Below, one piece after another: positions 48,016 to 59,970 of a stretch of DNA of 64,000 bases; the first letter of the stretch is position 1; each line of letters opens with the position of its first letter. The DNA lies in the NCBI GenBank assembly GCA_005408345.1, contig SEMN01000018.1, positions 186,001 through 250,000 on the forward strand, read 5' to 3'. The position numbers and the translations under genes were made by a program. Source of the stretch: Macquaria australasica. Taxonomy: Eukaryota > Chordata > Actinopteri > Centrarchiformes > Percichthyidae. The notes beneath the pieces are model-generated. The model did not search any database. It was given only the letters and a program-made list of their open reading frames with translations, and was not told the DNA's origin.

Positions 48016-48074
<59 letters not shown>
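48016..48074. repeat. (CA)n microsatellite abutting an ntrk2 splice acceptor
   Basis: About 29 CA units on the plus strand, read as a UG repeat in the ntrk2 pre-mRNA. It ends within about five bases of the exon boundary at 48011. Confidence 0.98.
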
Positions 48075-48075
<1 letters not shown>

Positions 48076-50749
48076 GTGACATTTTAATAAACTGACAAAT
48101 GAAAAACTCACACATTATGCCACGTACACTATTGCCAATTAGTCATTTTCACAGTGCACCCAGTCTGCTGCAATTTATTTGGCTGATGTCCACTAAAAAA
48201 AAAAAAATGTAAGTGTCTTGCCTTGTAAAAGTGAGTTACAGCAACTCAGCACACACAGTGTGAAATTTCTGGCACCGAGCAAGCAAGGACTGATACAATG
48301 GCAGAGCAGGAAAAAAAGTGGAGACATTTTATATTAATGTAAGCCATTACAAAGCACAACACTGTTTACATTCATTATATTCCCTGGTTCCTTTTTGTTT
48401 GCCTCCCTTCCATGAATCAGGAAACCTGTCAGGAAGGTTGTGTAACACAAGCATCTGTGACAGACAGAAAAAGAGTGTGTGAAAGACAGAGATAGAGAGA
48501 GAGAGAGAGTTGCAGGAAATGAAAGTGATACGGGGTCTTTATTCATTTCACATCATAAGAAGAAAAATATAGAAAATTCCTCTTGTCCTACATGAATAAT
48601 TGATTGTCTTCCAACAGTATAAGACATGGATATACATTCACTTTCCACCTTGTGTGTGTGTTTGTTTGTTTGTCTGTCTGGGTACCAACATCGCAGATAG
48701 AAGCTCCTATTACAAATAAAGGTTTAAAGGACAAAGAGAAGTCACTAAGAAAGCTCAGGAAGGAGGAAATGACCCGCGACCTTTTCAGCTAGAACGCTGA
48801 GATACCAGAAAATGAGCTGGACTCTAACTCCACCCACCCACATTTGACCAATCATGAATCATGAAACAGAGGCTTTGTCATGTACATTACAGGCTGTAAT
48901 GTGATACTACATGATGATTATATGGTGGGTTATTACAGTATGGATACTGTATGAAAGCCTACGCTCCAATCTCAGCTTGAAATGTGATATCGGATGTGTA
49001 TGGGAAATCTGGGGTGGCTGACTGGGTTGACTTTCCTCTGAAGAGTTGCTCACATGCTGAGAGTGATAGCGTGTCTTAGTTAGACCTTTCAGTTTCACTT
49101 TCTGTGGCTAAATGTGTTGTTTGGTTTCTTAAAAAGTAAGAGAAACCCCTTGTTCCAGAGGATGTGTGTGAAAATGATTATAAAAACACAGATACTTTAT
49201 AAAGGGTTCGGAAATTGTAATTAATGGTTAATACTGTAAATAATTTACTGATGATGTATAGGTTAGTTAAAACCCATTAAAAAGAACAACTTTTGGGTTG
49301 CCAGGTTGTGAAAAATGCCTTATACAAGGTGACCCCCTTCAATTTTGTAACAGTGCAGTTACAAATGTTGGTAATCCATTTTCATTTCTAAGAAGCCAGC
49401 GAATCTGTAGTTATAAATGTTCATAAGTCATTAACAAAGTTCTTTGCACAGTAGATCAATTAGAGGGGTCTTCTTGATGAACTGAAAAGCTAAAAAGACA
49501 AAACAAGTGTTGTACCGGAGGAGGTTAAACACCAGCCACAACCTGGCAACCCAGACTTTGTTCTTAAAATGGGTTATAACTTATCTGTAAAGCATTAGTA
49601 AATGATCTATTAACTATTAACACACACATTTGACTGATGAAGCCTAAATACAATGTATCCACAGCACATACTGTACATGTACTGCATGTAACTTACACTG
49701 TGCGCTCCTGGTAAAAGGAAATCTGGGATACAACATTTGATTAAAGAAAAAAAAAACTTTCTTTCTTTCCTGGCAAACACGTGCGCTGCACCACTTGGCT
49801 CAATCAGCTAACTGAACTGTTCAACGTATCAAATGACCACTGCAACAAATGTTCATCACTGTATAGAGCAAATCGTATTAATGTTGAATTCAGGAAAGTT
49901 ACAACAGAGCCTGTGAGAGCAGAAACAACTACGTATGAACTATCACGCTCTGAGTCTCTGAACTCAATGCTGCATTAATTCCCAGGCTAAAAGCCATAAT
50001 ATTGCACTGTTAGTCATCCAGGCTGCGCACATTCAGGTCCCTGGACAAATAAAAAGCAATCAACAACCTCTAGCTTGGGAATGTAGTGACTCACATTTAC
50101 ATGTGTAAAGGCAACATATTGAAAGTGCTAGGTGTTCATGATTGATGGCATGCAGGAAGTGAAGTGTGAGTGTGTATGTACGTATAGGCTCATGTATATT
50201 TCTATGTGTATCTGCATGTGTTAAACTGTGCCTGTGATCGATGGCACCTCAGTGTATACAGTAACACACAGTAACAGTAAAGCTTGCTCCTGTATTATGG
50301 CTGACTGGCTGATTGATAGCCAGCTCTAAAACCAGGACCATTGACAGAGTGCAACATAAGTTCAGTATATGTACATGAGGAACAATGTACTCATGAGGGG
50401 AGGGGGGTTATTTAAAGGCAAATCTTGAAGCTGCTGCATGTACATTAATATATTTCCATCAAAATGTTGCTCAAATTTAAAGCGAACTTCCAGAAAGTCA
50501 GAAAAAGAAAATGCAAATGCAGTGTGCAATAAGCTTTAATAATCAAAATGCCAATATCAGTTTTATAGAACTGGTATATCATGGCATTTCAGTTTCCTGT
50601 CTACTATAATATGGCATTTACATTACTTTAATTAATTTGTGTCCTCAGTTCACGCTGTCTAGAACAATGGGCATCAACAAAAGTGTGGTGCGGAGACCGC
50701 ATCGCCAAAACTTAAAGGGTCAGCACACCCAAATCACAGAAAGAAGAGA

Positions 50750-50817
50750 AAGAAGAGAGCCATGTCTGAGGACCTTGGTTGACTTCTCCGTGTTTCATGT
50801 GCTCAAACACCAAAATG
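50750..50817 (-). pseudogene. Broken partial copy of an ntrk2 kinase exon
   Basis: This 68-bp stretch aligns to 47822-47888, the 3' end of the TrkB hinge exon plus about 16 bases of the following intron, in the same orientation. The translated copy reads VFEHMKHGEVNQ against VFEYMKHGDLNK. One inserted base then shifts the frame, so KFLR is lost, and the copy of the GC donor has become AC. Because intron bases are included it is a genomic duplication, not a processed copy. There is no matching acceptor or upstream exon part, so it should not be spliced in as coding sequence. Identity is about 85 percent by eye. Confidence 0.7.
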
Positions 50818-52639
50818 TAAGTTTTGAAAAATCTGAATCTGAGATTTTTGCTTCCATTTCAATACAGCAACATCTCCTTCCAGTATGAGTTATCCTGGGT
50901 TATCCAGAGAACGGAGTCCCTTTTAGTTTTGTTTTGTAATGTTTTGTAAGGAGAAGCAAAGGCAATGTCATCATGCATTTGAAGAATCTGTTTTCCCACC
51001 AGCTTTCATCACATCTTCTCTTTGTTGATGCAGCAACAAGGAGGAGGAAAAGACAACTGGAGAGAAATGGTGAGTCACGCCAGTTTACAAAAAGATGAGG
51101 ACGAAGAGAGCAAGAAGAGTGTAGCTACTTTAAGCAGGTACATTAGCTAATTGAAAAAAAAAATCTAAAGAACTGAGAGAGTTAAATCAATGAAGTGACT
51201 CTAATGATTCATCTACATCACGTCAACATGTAACCACGCCCATGGCAGTTGGATAAAAACAATTTATTTTTTAAAATTTATTTTTAGTGCAAGTTGAGTG
51301 GTGATTATATAATGTTTTACCGGATATGACATGCAGTCAGCAAAACATAGCATCTTGTTCTACAACCAAGAACTCTGCTTCCTGGGATTTTCAGGTGCAT
51401 ATTTTACAGAGTGCTCAGACTGAGCTGAAGCTAAGCTGGCAGCAAACATCAGCGGGCCAGCAAGCGCTTTAGAGCTAAGCTGGAAGGAGACGGGAGGTGT
51501 AGAATGAGAAAAGGAGGTGGAGGATTTGAGGAGAGGAAAGCAGTGGGATGAAGAACTGCCGAAGAGAGAGAAAAAAGTACTGCAGGTGAGAGTTAGAGGT
51601 GAGGAAGACAGAGGATGTGGAGGGGCTAAAGGAGGACAGAAGGAGAGGGGGGTCTCTCACAGGTCATGTATTGTTAATGAGAAGTTCTTCACCAATCAGA
51701 TCCTGTTTCACCGCAGACCAGGAGAGAAAGCATCCTTGATGGAGAGATGGATGTGACGGGAGGATGCTCTCTGGGAAACCATTCAATTTGACCCCGGAAG
51801 TCAGCGGTTTGAGTGTAATTCCACCTTTTCGCTTAAAGAGAAACTCTTGAAAGCAACGACTTTCTAACAATAGCAGAGGAAATGGAGGTGGGGAGATGGT
51901 GAACATGGAGTCTAAATACTGTGCAGACGCAATATGAAGAATTTCATTTCAAAACGCCATGTATCCATTTCAGGAACACAAGATTATCCGTTGTAAACTG
52001 TTCAATATTTCAAATGTATTTCAGGCATCAGATCTCATTGCAAAATATAGCAGAGAAAGCAATAACTTCGCCTTCGATAATGACATTATGGGCTTTATTT
52101 TGGTGCCACCAATCACTCTGTAGGAGCAGGGGTTTTCAAAATATCTCATTTTGAAAGATGATATTTTATTTGTTTTTACAAAGACAATCTATCCTTCTAT
52201 ATGTCTGGTCTAGTTTGTGTTTTGTTCAATTAAGTGATTGACACGAGTGGTCACACATGTTTTGTTCTTCAATCCCCCACATCACTTACACTGTATAATC
52301 TCACATTTTAAGGACAATAGGGCAATAGAAAATAGACTATTAAAACATATTCTGCATGTCTGAGACTCGCTTTCTTGTTATAATGTGGAAAACATATTTA
52401 CGAAATTCTATAAAGTCTTCTTAATAGCTATACAAATTCTGTGTCAAGCCTGGGTTCAAATGATTGAATAGAATATCTTATATGAATTCTAACTTTAATG
52501 TACATTTTCACTGGGCCTTAAACATTTGAACAGTAGAAAGTTACACAAAATGTTTTCTCTGCTTTTGAAATGTGTTTCTCAGGAGCTTGCAATAAAAAAA
52601 CAAAAAAATGAAAAAATGAAAATAAGACCATCAGATTAC

Positions 52640-52770
52640 CTTGACAGCCACCAGTATCTTCTCCTGGTCAGGTGAGAGGTTGTAACACTCAGCCAGGAAG
52701 ACTTTTCCGAAGGCTCCCTCTCCCAGCTCTCTCTTCAGCACAATGTTGTGTCTCTTAATGTGCTGGACGA
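52640..52770 (-). CDS. ntrk2: ntrk2 (TrkB) first kinase exon: P-loop and ATP-binding Lys
   Basis: 131 bases, minus strand. Its first two bases complete the Phe of DTFVQHIK. The translation reads VQHIKRHNIVLKRELGEGAF, then GKVFLAECYNLSPDQEKILV and AVK. GEGAFG is the glycine-rich P-loop and the Lys of VAVK the ATP-anchoring residue. YNLSPDQEKI differs slightly from human YNLCPEQDKI. The donor is GTAATC and the acceptor TTTTCAACAG. The reading frame stays open through the acceptor into the intron as far as an ATG at 52816 in a strong start context, which could be an alternative N-terminus (see findings). Confidence 0.97.
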
Positions 52771-52808
52771 CTGTTGAAAAGACAGAGGAGAAGAAATCCA
52801 CTTTAATC

Positions 52809-52820
52809 GCGGCCATCTTG
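52809..52820 (-). promoter_or_regulatory. ntrk2: TISU/YY1-like element overlapping an in-frame ATG
   Basis: On the minus strand CAAGATGGCCGC matches the TISU consensus SAASATGGCGGC at eleven of twelve positions; TISU elements serve as YY1 site and start codon of short-leader mRNAs. The ATG (52814-52816) is in frame with the kinase exon and reads MAAIKVDFFSSVFST before VQHIK. Several CpGs lie just upstream. Confidence 0.35.
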
Positions 52821-53610
52821 GTTCAGAAACACTACGTACGTTAGTTCGCATGAGGTCACAAACAAACGAGATGCATGATATTGTGACATTACGTCAAATA
52901 AACTGTACATAATTTTCATGAATCATCACTTCATTTCATGTGTGGTTTATTTGCCTGTCTGTCTGTGTGATTTTACCAAAGCAAGACGAAACTATTAGAA
53001 CATGTTATCTTGTAGATTTATCTTCTTTTTGAACAAAGATATAGCTGCAGGGTGTGTTAACTATATCAAGGATTTACTGGCTCTTTTTCTACAGTGGAAA
53101 AGATGTTAAATGTATGGGATTTTATAATTTTTCGAAACATTTCTCTGTCACTCTCTGTCCACATACACATACAGCCCTCTTCTTGGGGGCATATTTCCCC
53201 CTCTGCCAATTTTATGAGAATCATTACAGTATTTAATAGTGTATGTTTGAGGATATTTTTTCTGTTATGTTATCATTTAAACATCATATGAATGCTTCAG
53301 TAAATAAACAAATTCACTGTTTTGTCGTACAGTAATTTGATCCAGTTTTTCCCGTTGTGTAAATATAAAAAAAGCATCTCTCTATCTGTATCTGTTAAGT
53401 AACTCGTGACTCCATGCCAGCTGATTGTTGAAAATTTGGCATCTAAACCGCGGTGATGAGACGAGGTTTTATTCTACAGAATGATTAAAAGTGTGCTGCC
53501 CTTACAATAACCTAGCTAAGCCCTGTCTTTTTGACTGTGGGCCAGATGTGCAACCGTCTGCATGCAAGGAAACACGTATTATCCTAAATTGCATGCGCTT
53601 GGATACTTCT

Positions 53611-53618
53611 TGAACACA

Positions 53619-53696
<78 letters not shown>

Positions 53697-53853
53697 ACCA
53701 AGAGCTGAGATTTATCTGTGATGTGATTAAGAGGCGCATTTGAAGAAAAGCTGTCCACTCAGAATATCACATTAAAGCCCAGCTAGACTCTCAGCAGCTG
53801 CATCGATCTACACTGTGAGCTACCGAGGTCCACCATAACCCAATATTGTACAG

Positions 53854-53923
<70 letters not shown>

Positions 53924-54008
53924 AAACACTGCTGGTCTACATCAGATATTCAAAAGCATCTAAATCTGAGTGTAAGATTGTGGTGAAGGAGAACACACCC
54001 ACCATGCA

Positions 54009-54051
<43 letters not shown>
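53611..54051. repeat. Microsatellite cluster: CA+GA, GA, GT
   Basis: A short (CA)n runs straight into a (GA)n at 53636-53693. A second (GA)32 lies at 53857-53920 and a (GT)20 at 54012-54051, all within 441 bp. Confidence 0.97.
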
Positions 54052-54055
<4 letters not shown>

Positions 54056-56544
54056 CATCTGCATGTGTGCCTCTGTACATAGCCGTGGGAAGTAGTGCCG
54101 CACCCCCACCCCCAAGTGGCTGAAGTATGCTGTATTTTCACATTTAGTTTTATTTTATTTTATTTTGAGCAGTGGTAAATACTGTTGAAAAGATTTTTTG
54201 GGGGTAAAATAATCAGCCTAAAAAAAGTCTCCACTGCTTCTGTAGTTTCTGCACGTCAATCCTGTATAGCACATCAACCCCTTCTCCTAGAAATGATGTC
54301 TACATAGGCCTACTACTAATTTGTTGTGCTAAATATGTTTTAGGAAAAATAATAATTATGTTCCATGGTATCATCTTTTCGAGTAAAGCAAATGCAACAG
54401 GTTTTTTTTTTTTCATAGTAGATGGATGGAAGATTTGGCAAATTTAGGCTACATTCATTGAAACGTTTCCTCATTATGTTGATAAAAAAAAACATAATTC
54501 GAGTGACATGTTTCTTTTTGCTGTTGCACATGAGCACTATACAAACATAATGTTTAAAGGAGGAAGGGTTGAGTATGTGGAGGTGTCACTGTGGCTAAAA
54601 GTCAGTGTTTATATCTATTATCTGTTCCTCATGACATGATTGTCTTCAGTTCAAAAACAACAGCAGCAGGTCACAGATCTCAATGCACCCACAATTCCCC
54701 ATGCAACAGCAGCAGCATCAGCAGCACACAATAAACCCACATCCCCACAAGACAGCTACCCACCATTTAACCAGCTAATAACCTCACCGCACCATTTCCT
54801 ACTGTGGTTGTGTAATGAGCGTTCACCCATGAAAACGCCTTGCACCACTTCTCCTTAATTAACACCCTCAAAAAGCAAATAAATGGATGTGAGCAGACCT
54901 ACGCTTCCCCTATTGCTTTTTTTTTTTTTTGTCTTTGGCAGGAAGATTTGGTGTTGTTTTCACAGCCTTTCCTGCTGTCTCTTAAAATTTGTCTTTATTG
55001 TTAGATTTATAAAGTGTCATTCCAGCTAATTTTGCATTCATATATTCAAGAATTTTCCATAATTGCTGCACATAGCAATCAAGAACTTTCAAAATTAAGT
55101 TATTTTATTTTGTATGGCCCTATATCGCTTATGAATTCTGCTTTCCAGCTGTCTGCCTTTGCCAATTTTACACTCCTTCTTCCACCCTGCTTTCATTATT
55201 AAACTGTATCTCTGTGCAGTGCTACACATCACCCCTCTTCTCCTCAATCAGTATCCTTAATTAAGATCTACAGAAATATTATTCCCCATTTACCAAACTT
55301 TACACTCTTATTCTCTGATGTTTTTCTTAATTAGTACCCGTTTTCCTCGCTTATCGCATTCGCTCATTTTCCCTCATTTAGCATCGCTCCATCCAGTCTC
55401 ATTATCTTACTCTCACTTTCCTTATTTAGCATCCCTCTGTTCCATCTTTTATGTCTCCCTATTGCCATTCCCCTCAGCTGCTAAACCTATCACTTTTTAA
55501 TCAACATCCTCTAAACATTAACATCCAGGCACATGTTCTTCTCCCATTCTGTTGCTCCATCCGTCTTTTTCCATCACTTGTTTATGACAGCGCTTACAAC
55601 ATTAACATCAAGAGGAATAATATTTCCCATCAACCACCTCCTCTCCCGGCTTTTTCCATCTGTCCCTTTCCTCCATCCTCCGATCTCTCTGCGTCTCCCT
55701 ATAGAGCCACCTCTCACACCTATCCTCCTTAATCAGCATCTTATAAACAACCAAAGAAATGAATGTCTCGGGACATAATTATTCCCCATTTGCCATCTGC
55801 CTCTTCTGCCATTCCTCCTTCTCTCATCTGCCCAAAATCTTTCCATGACCCTGGATGCTGACATAAAACAGCTTGGAAACTGTGTGTTTGGTAGTTTGAA
55901 CCAATAGGTCAAAGACACAATCATGTTTGACAGATGCTTTGAAAACAGGAGCAACAGAAACTTCAGACCTTTTTCTCCATCAAATTCCTCATGCAATTGA
56001 TGTCATGACTCTGATTTCTTCCTTTTCTTTTCCACTACACCGCCTTCCAGTCAGCCAATACTCCCACTATATGCCCTCCTATCAGGAGGTGTAGCTAATT
56101 GTGACCTAAATTTTCATAAGCTTAGTGTGTATGGGTGTGTGTGTGTGCGTGTGTCTGTGTAAAAGGGTGTTTTCAAATACCATAAGCGCGTGTTGACATG
56201 ATGAATAATATTTTCCAGAACAATGTTAATCCTCATTCCCTAGATACAACAAAATACAAACTCCCAAAAGATCTGCTGGGATGGAAACGGTGGAAAAATT
56301 GAGAGATACTGCACACAAAGCCAAGAGGAAGGTGTAACATAGCAAAGATGAAGAAAATAAAATATCTCCTTCAGTTCAGGGCCGTAGCTACTACTGAGGA
56401 CATTGAGGTCAAGTCCTCTGTATTTTCTCTCAGTTCCTTTTTAAACCTAGAATGAGTTTACATTCTACAATGAAAAACACACACATGCTCGGTATTTTAA
56501 AAGCTTATTACACTATTTTGAGACTCAATATATTTAGTAATTTA

Positions 56545-56930
56545 ATAGTTTGACATTTGGAGAAATATTAGTGTTTGCTTTCATGCCATAGTTAGACGAA
56601 AGTGTGCGGTAACGTTAAATATGTAGCTGGAGACAGCAGTCTGTTAGCTTAGCTTAGCACAAAGACTGGAAACAGGGGGAAACAGCTAGCCTCCAGGAAG
56701 TTACTGTGACTGGCCAAGATATAGTCCAGCACATAACTCCAGAACGTGTCGTTTTACACTTTGCTTTTAGCGTCAACATATTAATTATTCTGTTTTAGAG
56801 GTGCTGGTAGGCAGATTGTGTTACCTTTGGACAGAGCCAGGCTAGCCGTTTCCTCTGTTTCCAGTCTTTATGCTAACCTACGCTAAGTAGCTGCTGGCAG
56901 TCGCTTTATATGTACAATGCAGACATGAGA
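56545..56930. repeat. Quasi-palindromic teleost repeat, uninterrupted copy
   Basis: Carries TTAGCTTAGCTTAGCACAAA and GACTGGAAACAGGGGGAAAC in the left half. The right half holds GACAGAGCCAGGCTAGCC, TTTCCAGTCTTTATGCTAA and CGCTAAG, which is the left half reversed. The loop between the halves is asymmetric. The same family, interrupted by another element, is at 17885-19030 in the opposite orientation. Confidence 0.7.
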
Positions 56931-58006
56931 AAATAATACACATTCAAATACAGCATTTAGGATTTCATATTATAAAATAAAATGCAAAGCTTTACTTTAT
57001 GGGTTAGAATTTCTCAAAACATTTCTGGAAAGTTGTTCTAGTTCGAGTCCATTTTATGCTGATTTTCAGAGGAGCTAAATCAATAAATAAAACATTTTAA
57101 AAAATCCAAATAATAAAAATAAAAATTAGAGAATTCTTTTTGGTTTCTGGCTGGGGTTGATGGTGGGAATTGGATTCATGACCTCAGTATTTCTAAAATC
57201 CTGACTACAGCCCTGCTTCAGTTGCTTGACATGCACGCTAACAGCCTGTGTGTACTATATACTGTATATGTGGGGTTCAGGAAACATAAACACTGTAGTC
57301 ACCACCAATGCACCTACAGTATGGGTGGTTTACTGTAACTCTTCAATAATGCATGTGACACGCTTTCCAACGATGCTAACTCCTCTGATGTTGTTATTGT
57401 TAATGAGGTGTTCACTTCAGAGGTAAGCTGCACAACAGAAGCTTTGTAACACAGCTAACAGTTCCCGTAATTACACACGGATCCATCATCTCTGCAGAGT
57501 AATTGTTGCTTTATTGCTGCCAGGAAGAGGCCTGTTTAGTCTTTAAAGTAGAAACGTGTACCTGCCACTGATTCCTCTATTCAATATTACAGGTCAAAAG
57601 CTAGTTAAGGCCACAGTTTAAAAAGAGTTCAGTTTTTGGCATGTAACCTGGTGCCACTTTGCCAAACTGTCTCCATCAAAGGCTATTGTACAGGTCTGAA
57701 AAGGCAGAGTGCCAAATAATTGGTCAGATACTTTCAGTATTTATGGTGCCTGTCTCTGACTCAAAGAAGCACACAGAGTAATAGTTGTAATGGCTGTAAT
57801 ATATTAAAAACACACACGCAGGCGCATGCACGTACACAGCAGTACGTTATTGACTTTCATCGATCCTCAGCGCTTTCGTTCTTGTCTTTAGGATGTAAAT
57901 CTCAGTCTATCTTTTAGTTATATCGCAGGAGTGAAGAGGTCAACCCCCAATCTCCCATCATTATACCTCCTCAACCTTGCCCTCAACAGAAAGAGCCTGA
58001 TGATGT

Positions 58007-58007
<1 letters not shown>

Positions 58008-58064
<57 letters not shown>
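58008..58064. repeat. (CA)n microsatellite
   Basis: About 28 perfect CA units. Confidence 0.98.
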
Positions 58065-58066
<2 letters not shown>

Positions 58067-58593
58067 GGTTCCATAATTTACTGCAACACAAGGCCGAAGC
58101 CTGGAGAAGCTTTTATTACTTGCCAATAATCATAATGTCATGTTGATGGACCAGGTCAATATCCTCATGTGCTCTCTATCTGTCTATTTGACTGTTGCTC
58201 TCTCTCCGTCTCCTTCTGTCCTCCTCATGTTTCTCTTTTTTTCTATTTCTGTTTCTCCTTCCCGCTTTCTTTGACCACTTTCTCTTTGTTGAATTTGTTG
58301 CGTATACATGTTGTGCGGTTAGATAAATCGAGGCAGGTCACCCTCAGGAAAAAAAATACTTCTACCTGTAGTGGCTCACAGACTCTTGTATGTTTTGCTA
58401 CCTTTGGGCTCTGGTAATGTATGTGTATGTATGAGTCACACATGGACGTCTCGAATTTTTGAATGGATTTGTGCCTAACATTATGCTGGTGCGCACTTGC
58501 ACATAAATGGCCTTTCGATTTCCTGCTTCTCGCTCAGAATTGACAGCTTATCATCGGCAGCTCCAAGGTCACTGCCATGACAGCAGAAAATAT

Positions 58594-58607
58594 GTTGCCA
58601 TGGTAAC
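58594..58607. promoter_or_regulatory. RFX X-box palindrome near an ntrk2 exon
   Basis: GTTGCCATGGTAAC fits the X-box consensus fully: two inverted RGYAAC half-sites flanking AT. It lies about 120 bp inside the intron downstream of the juxtamembrane exon. Confidence 0.5.
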
Positions 58608-58725
58608 TTCCGTGTATCACACAAGTACAGTTGAACTTGAATACTCGGCAGTGTAGCTCATCATGGATTTATTAACATTTTTAACATTTGGGTACAGATT
58701 AAAGATAACTGAGATTCTTACTTAC

Positions 58726-58914
58726 ACGTGTCAGTTTTGAGCAGGCTGTTTGTGCTCCTGAAGTACTGAGGGTTTTCTATCACGGGGATCTTGGTCATGC
58801 CGATGATCACCGCGTCAGGGCCCATCTCTGAGGAGGAAGGAGTGTTGCTGCCATTGGAGACGTGGTGAAGAGGAGAGGCCGAGTCATCATCGTTACTGAT
58901 CACTGATGATGGTC
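58726..58914 (-). CDS. ntrk2: ntrk2 (TrkB) juxtamembrane exon: Shc/FRS2 site NPQY
   Basis: 189 bases, minus strand, the most 5' ntrk2 exon in the window. Two bases complete a Gly codon from the previous exon (outside the window), and the last base T begins the Phe of DTFVQHIK. The translation holds SVISNDDDSASPLHHVSNGS, then NTPSSSEMGPDAVIIGMTKI and PVIENPQYF. IENPQYF is the NPxY docking site for Shc and FRS2 (Tyr 516 in human TrkB). The DDDSASPLHH and SNGSNTPSSSE stretches are specific to TrkB, which fixes the paralogue better than the kinase does. The part after NPQYF (RSTNSLLKTDT) is diverged. Acceptor TCTCAG, donor GTAAGT. The transmembrane and ligand-binding exons lie to the right of the window. 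Confidence 0.96.
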
Positions 58915-59427
58915 CTGAGAGAGCAGAGAGAGTGGGGATGAGCACTGCTGAGCTCAGCTGGTTTATCTTATCTTTACAATAATCGAGAAAGGTCTTTGAT
59001 GTGAGATGGAAAAACATTTCAGCGCACATGCCAGCCATGTTAATAGTATAAGGACTGAAGGGAAATAATTAAGTTGTTAAGGTGTTATTAGCATAGATTG
59101 AGGAGATGAGATCATAAAGTGGGGAGGTTAGGATGTTATTATTGATCACAATAGACATCTAAGAGAAGGAGAGACATCAGTTACATTTCATAGCATTAAT
59201 TCTTTGATCACTGTCAGAGCCGTTTCTCAGGTTAGAAATGAGAAATCTCAACACAGTCAAATTTGTTGCTACCATCATAAAGAGCTCCTGCATTCTTTGC
59301 AAGTTATTATCCAGTTTTGTTTTGTTTTACTTTAACTTTGTCTTGAGCAGTAGAGCACACCTTCCCTGAGGATTTGAGTGCGTAAGCTAATGAAATGGCA
59401 AAGAGACTCATTACAAGGCTCCAAATG

Positions 59428-59970
59428 TGATCATAGAACTAGAGTTACAATTTCTTACCATCAATTTATTTGACACAGGCTTCACCCGTAAAAAGGGCTC
59501 TAAAGAGTTAAGGGATCAGTATGCCTGGAGCAGTGTTTGTCGGATGGTTGAGCAACATCTGAAAACACCCTATCCACACTCCTTTCCGACATTGGAATAT
59601 GTGGGAATTTATGTAACTTTCCAAATCCGACAAGCACGTCTACTTGACACAGCAATTGGCCAGGTGTGTCTTCAGACAGCTACTTCTGTCACTTATCTTA
59701 CATAAACTGAGCGTAACACCACTGGCCTTTGAGAAAAGATTGTCCGAAAGTGTACGCCATTATCCCCATTTGAACGATTATTGAGTCCCTCTCTACGACG
59801 GCAGGGTTTTCCCCCAGCCTTTGACTGTGGACGTTCAGAACAGCTATAAACACTTTTGCCATCAGACATGCTTGGATGACATGTCATACAAACTAGTGTG
59901 TTTCGAGCATACCCCAGCCTTTATGAGCCTTTGCCTGTGATCACAGCACTAGAGTTACAGTTTGTAACTA
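59428..59970. repeat. Spaced direct repeats (33 bp, about 510 bp apart)
   Basis: 59428-59460 and 59938-59970 match at 27 of 33 positions around ACTAGAGTTACA. The second copy also contains the hairpin AGTTACAGTTTGTAACT. They may mark the ends of an unidentified repeat. Confidence 0.45.

Larger units (their letters stand above)
48012..52639 (-). other. ntrk2: ntrk2 intron of about 4.6 kb
   Basis: Begins at GTAATC next to the exon at 52640 and ends in the UG-repeat acceptor at 48012. It contains the exon-fragment copy at 50750-50817, possibly next to a MITE-like end (TTAAAGGGTCAGCACACCC at 50713). No other exon is seen. Confidence 0.88.
52771..58725 (-). other. ntrk2: ntrk2 intron of about 6 kb
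   Basis: Contains three long microsatellites at 53611-54051, pyrimidine-rich, AT-rich plain sequence around 55000-56050, a palindromic teleost repeat at 56545-56930, a (CA)n at 58008-58064 and an X-box-like site at 58594. No exon is seen. Confidence 0.88.
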
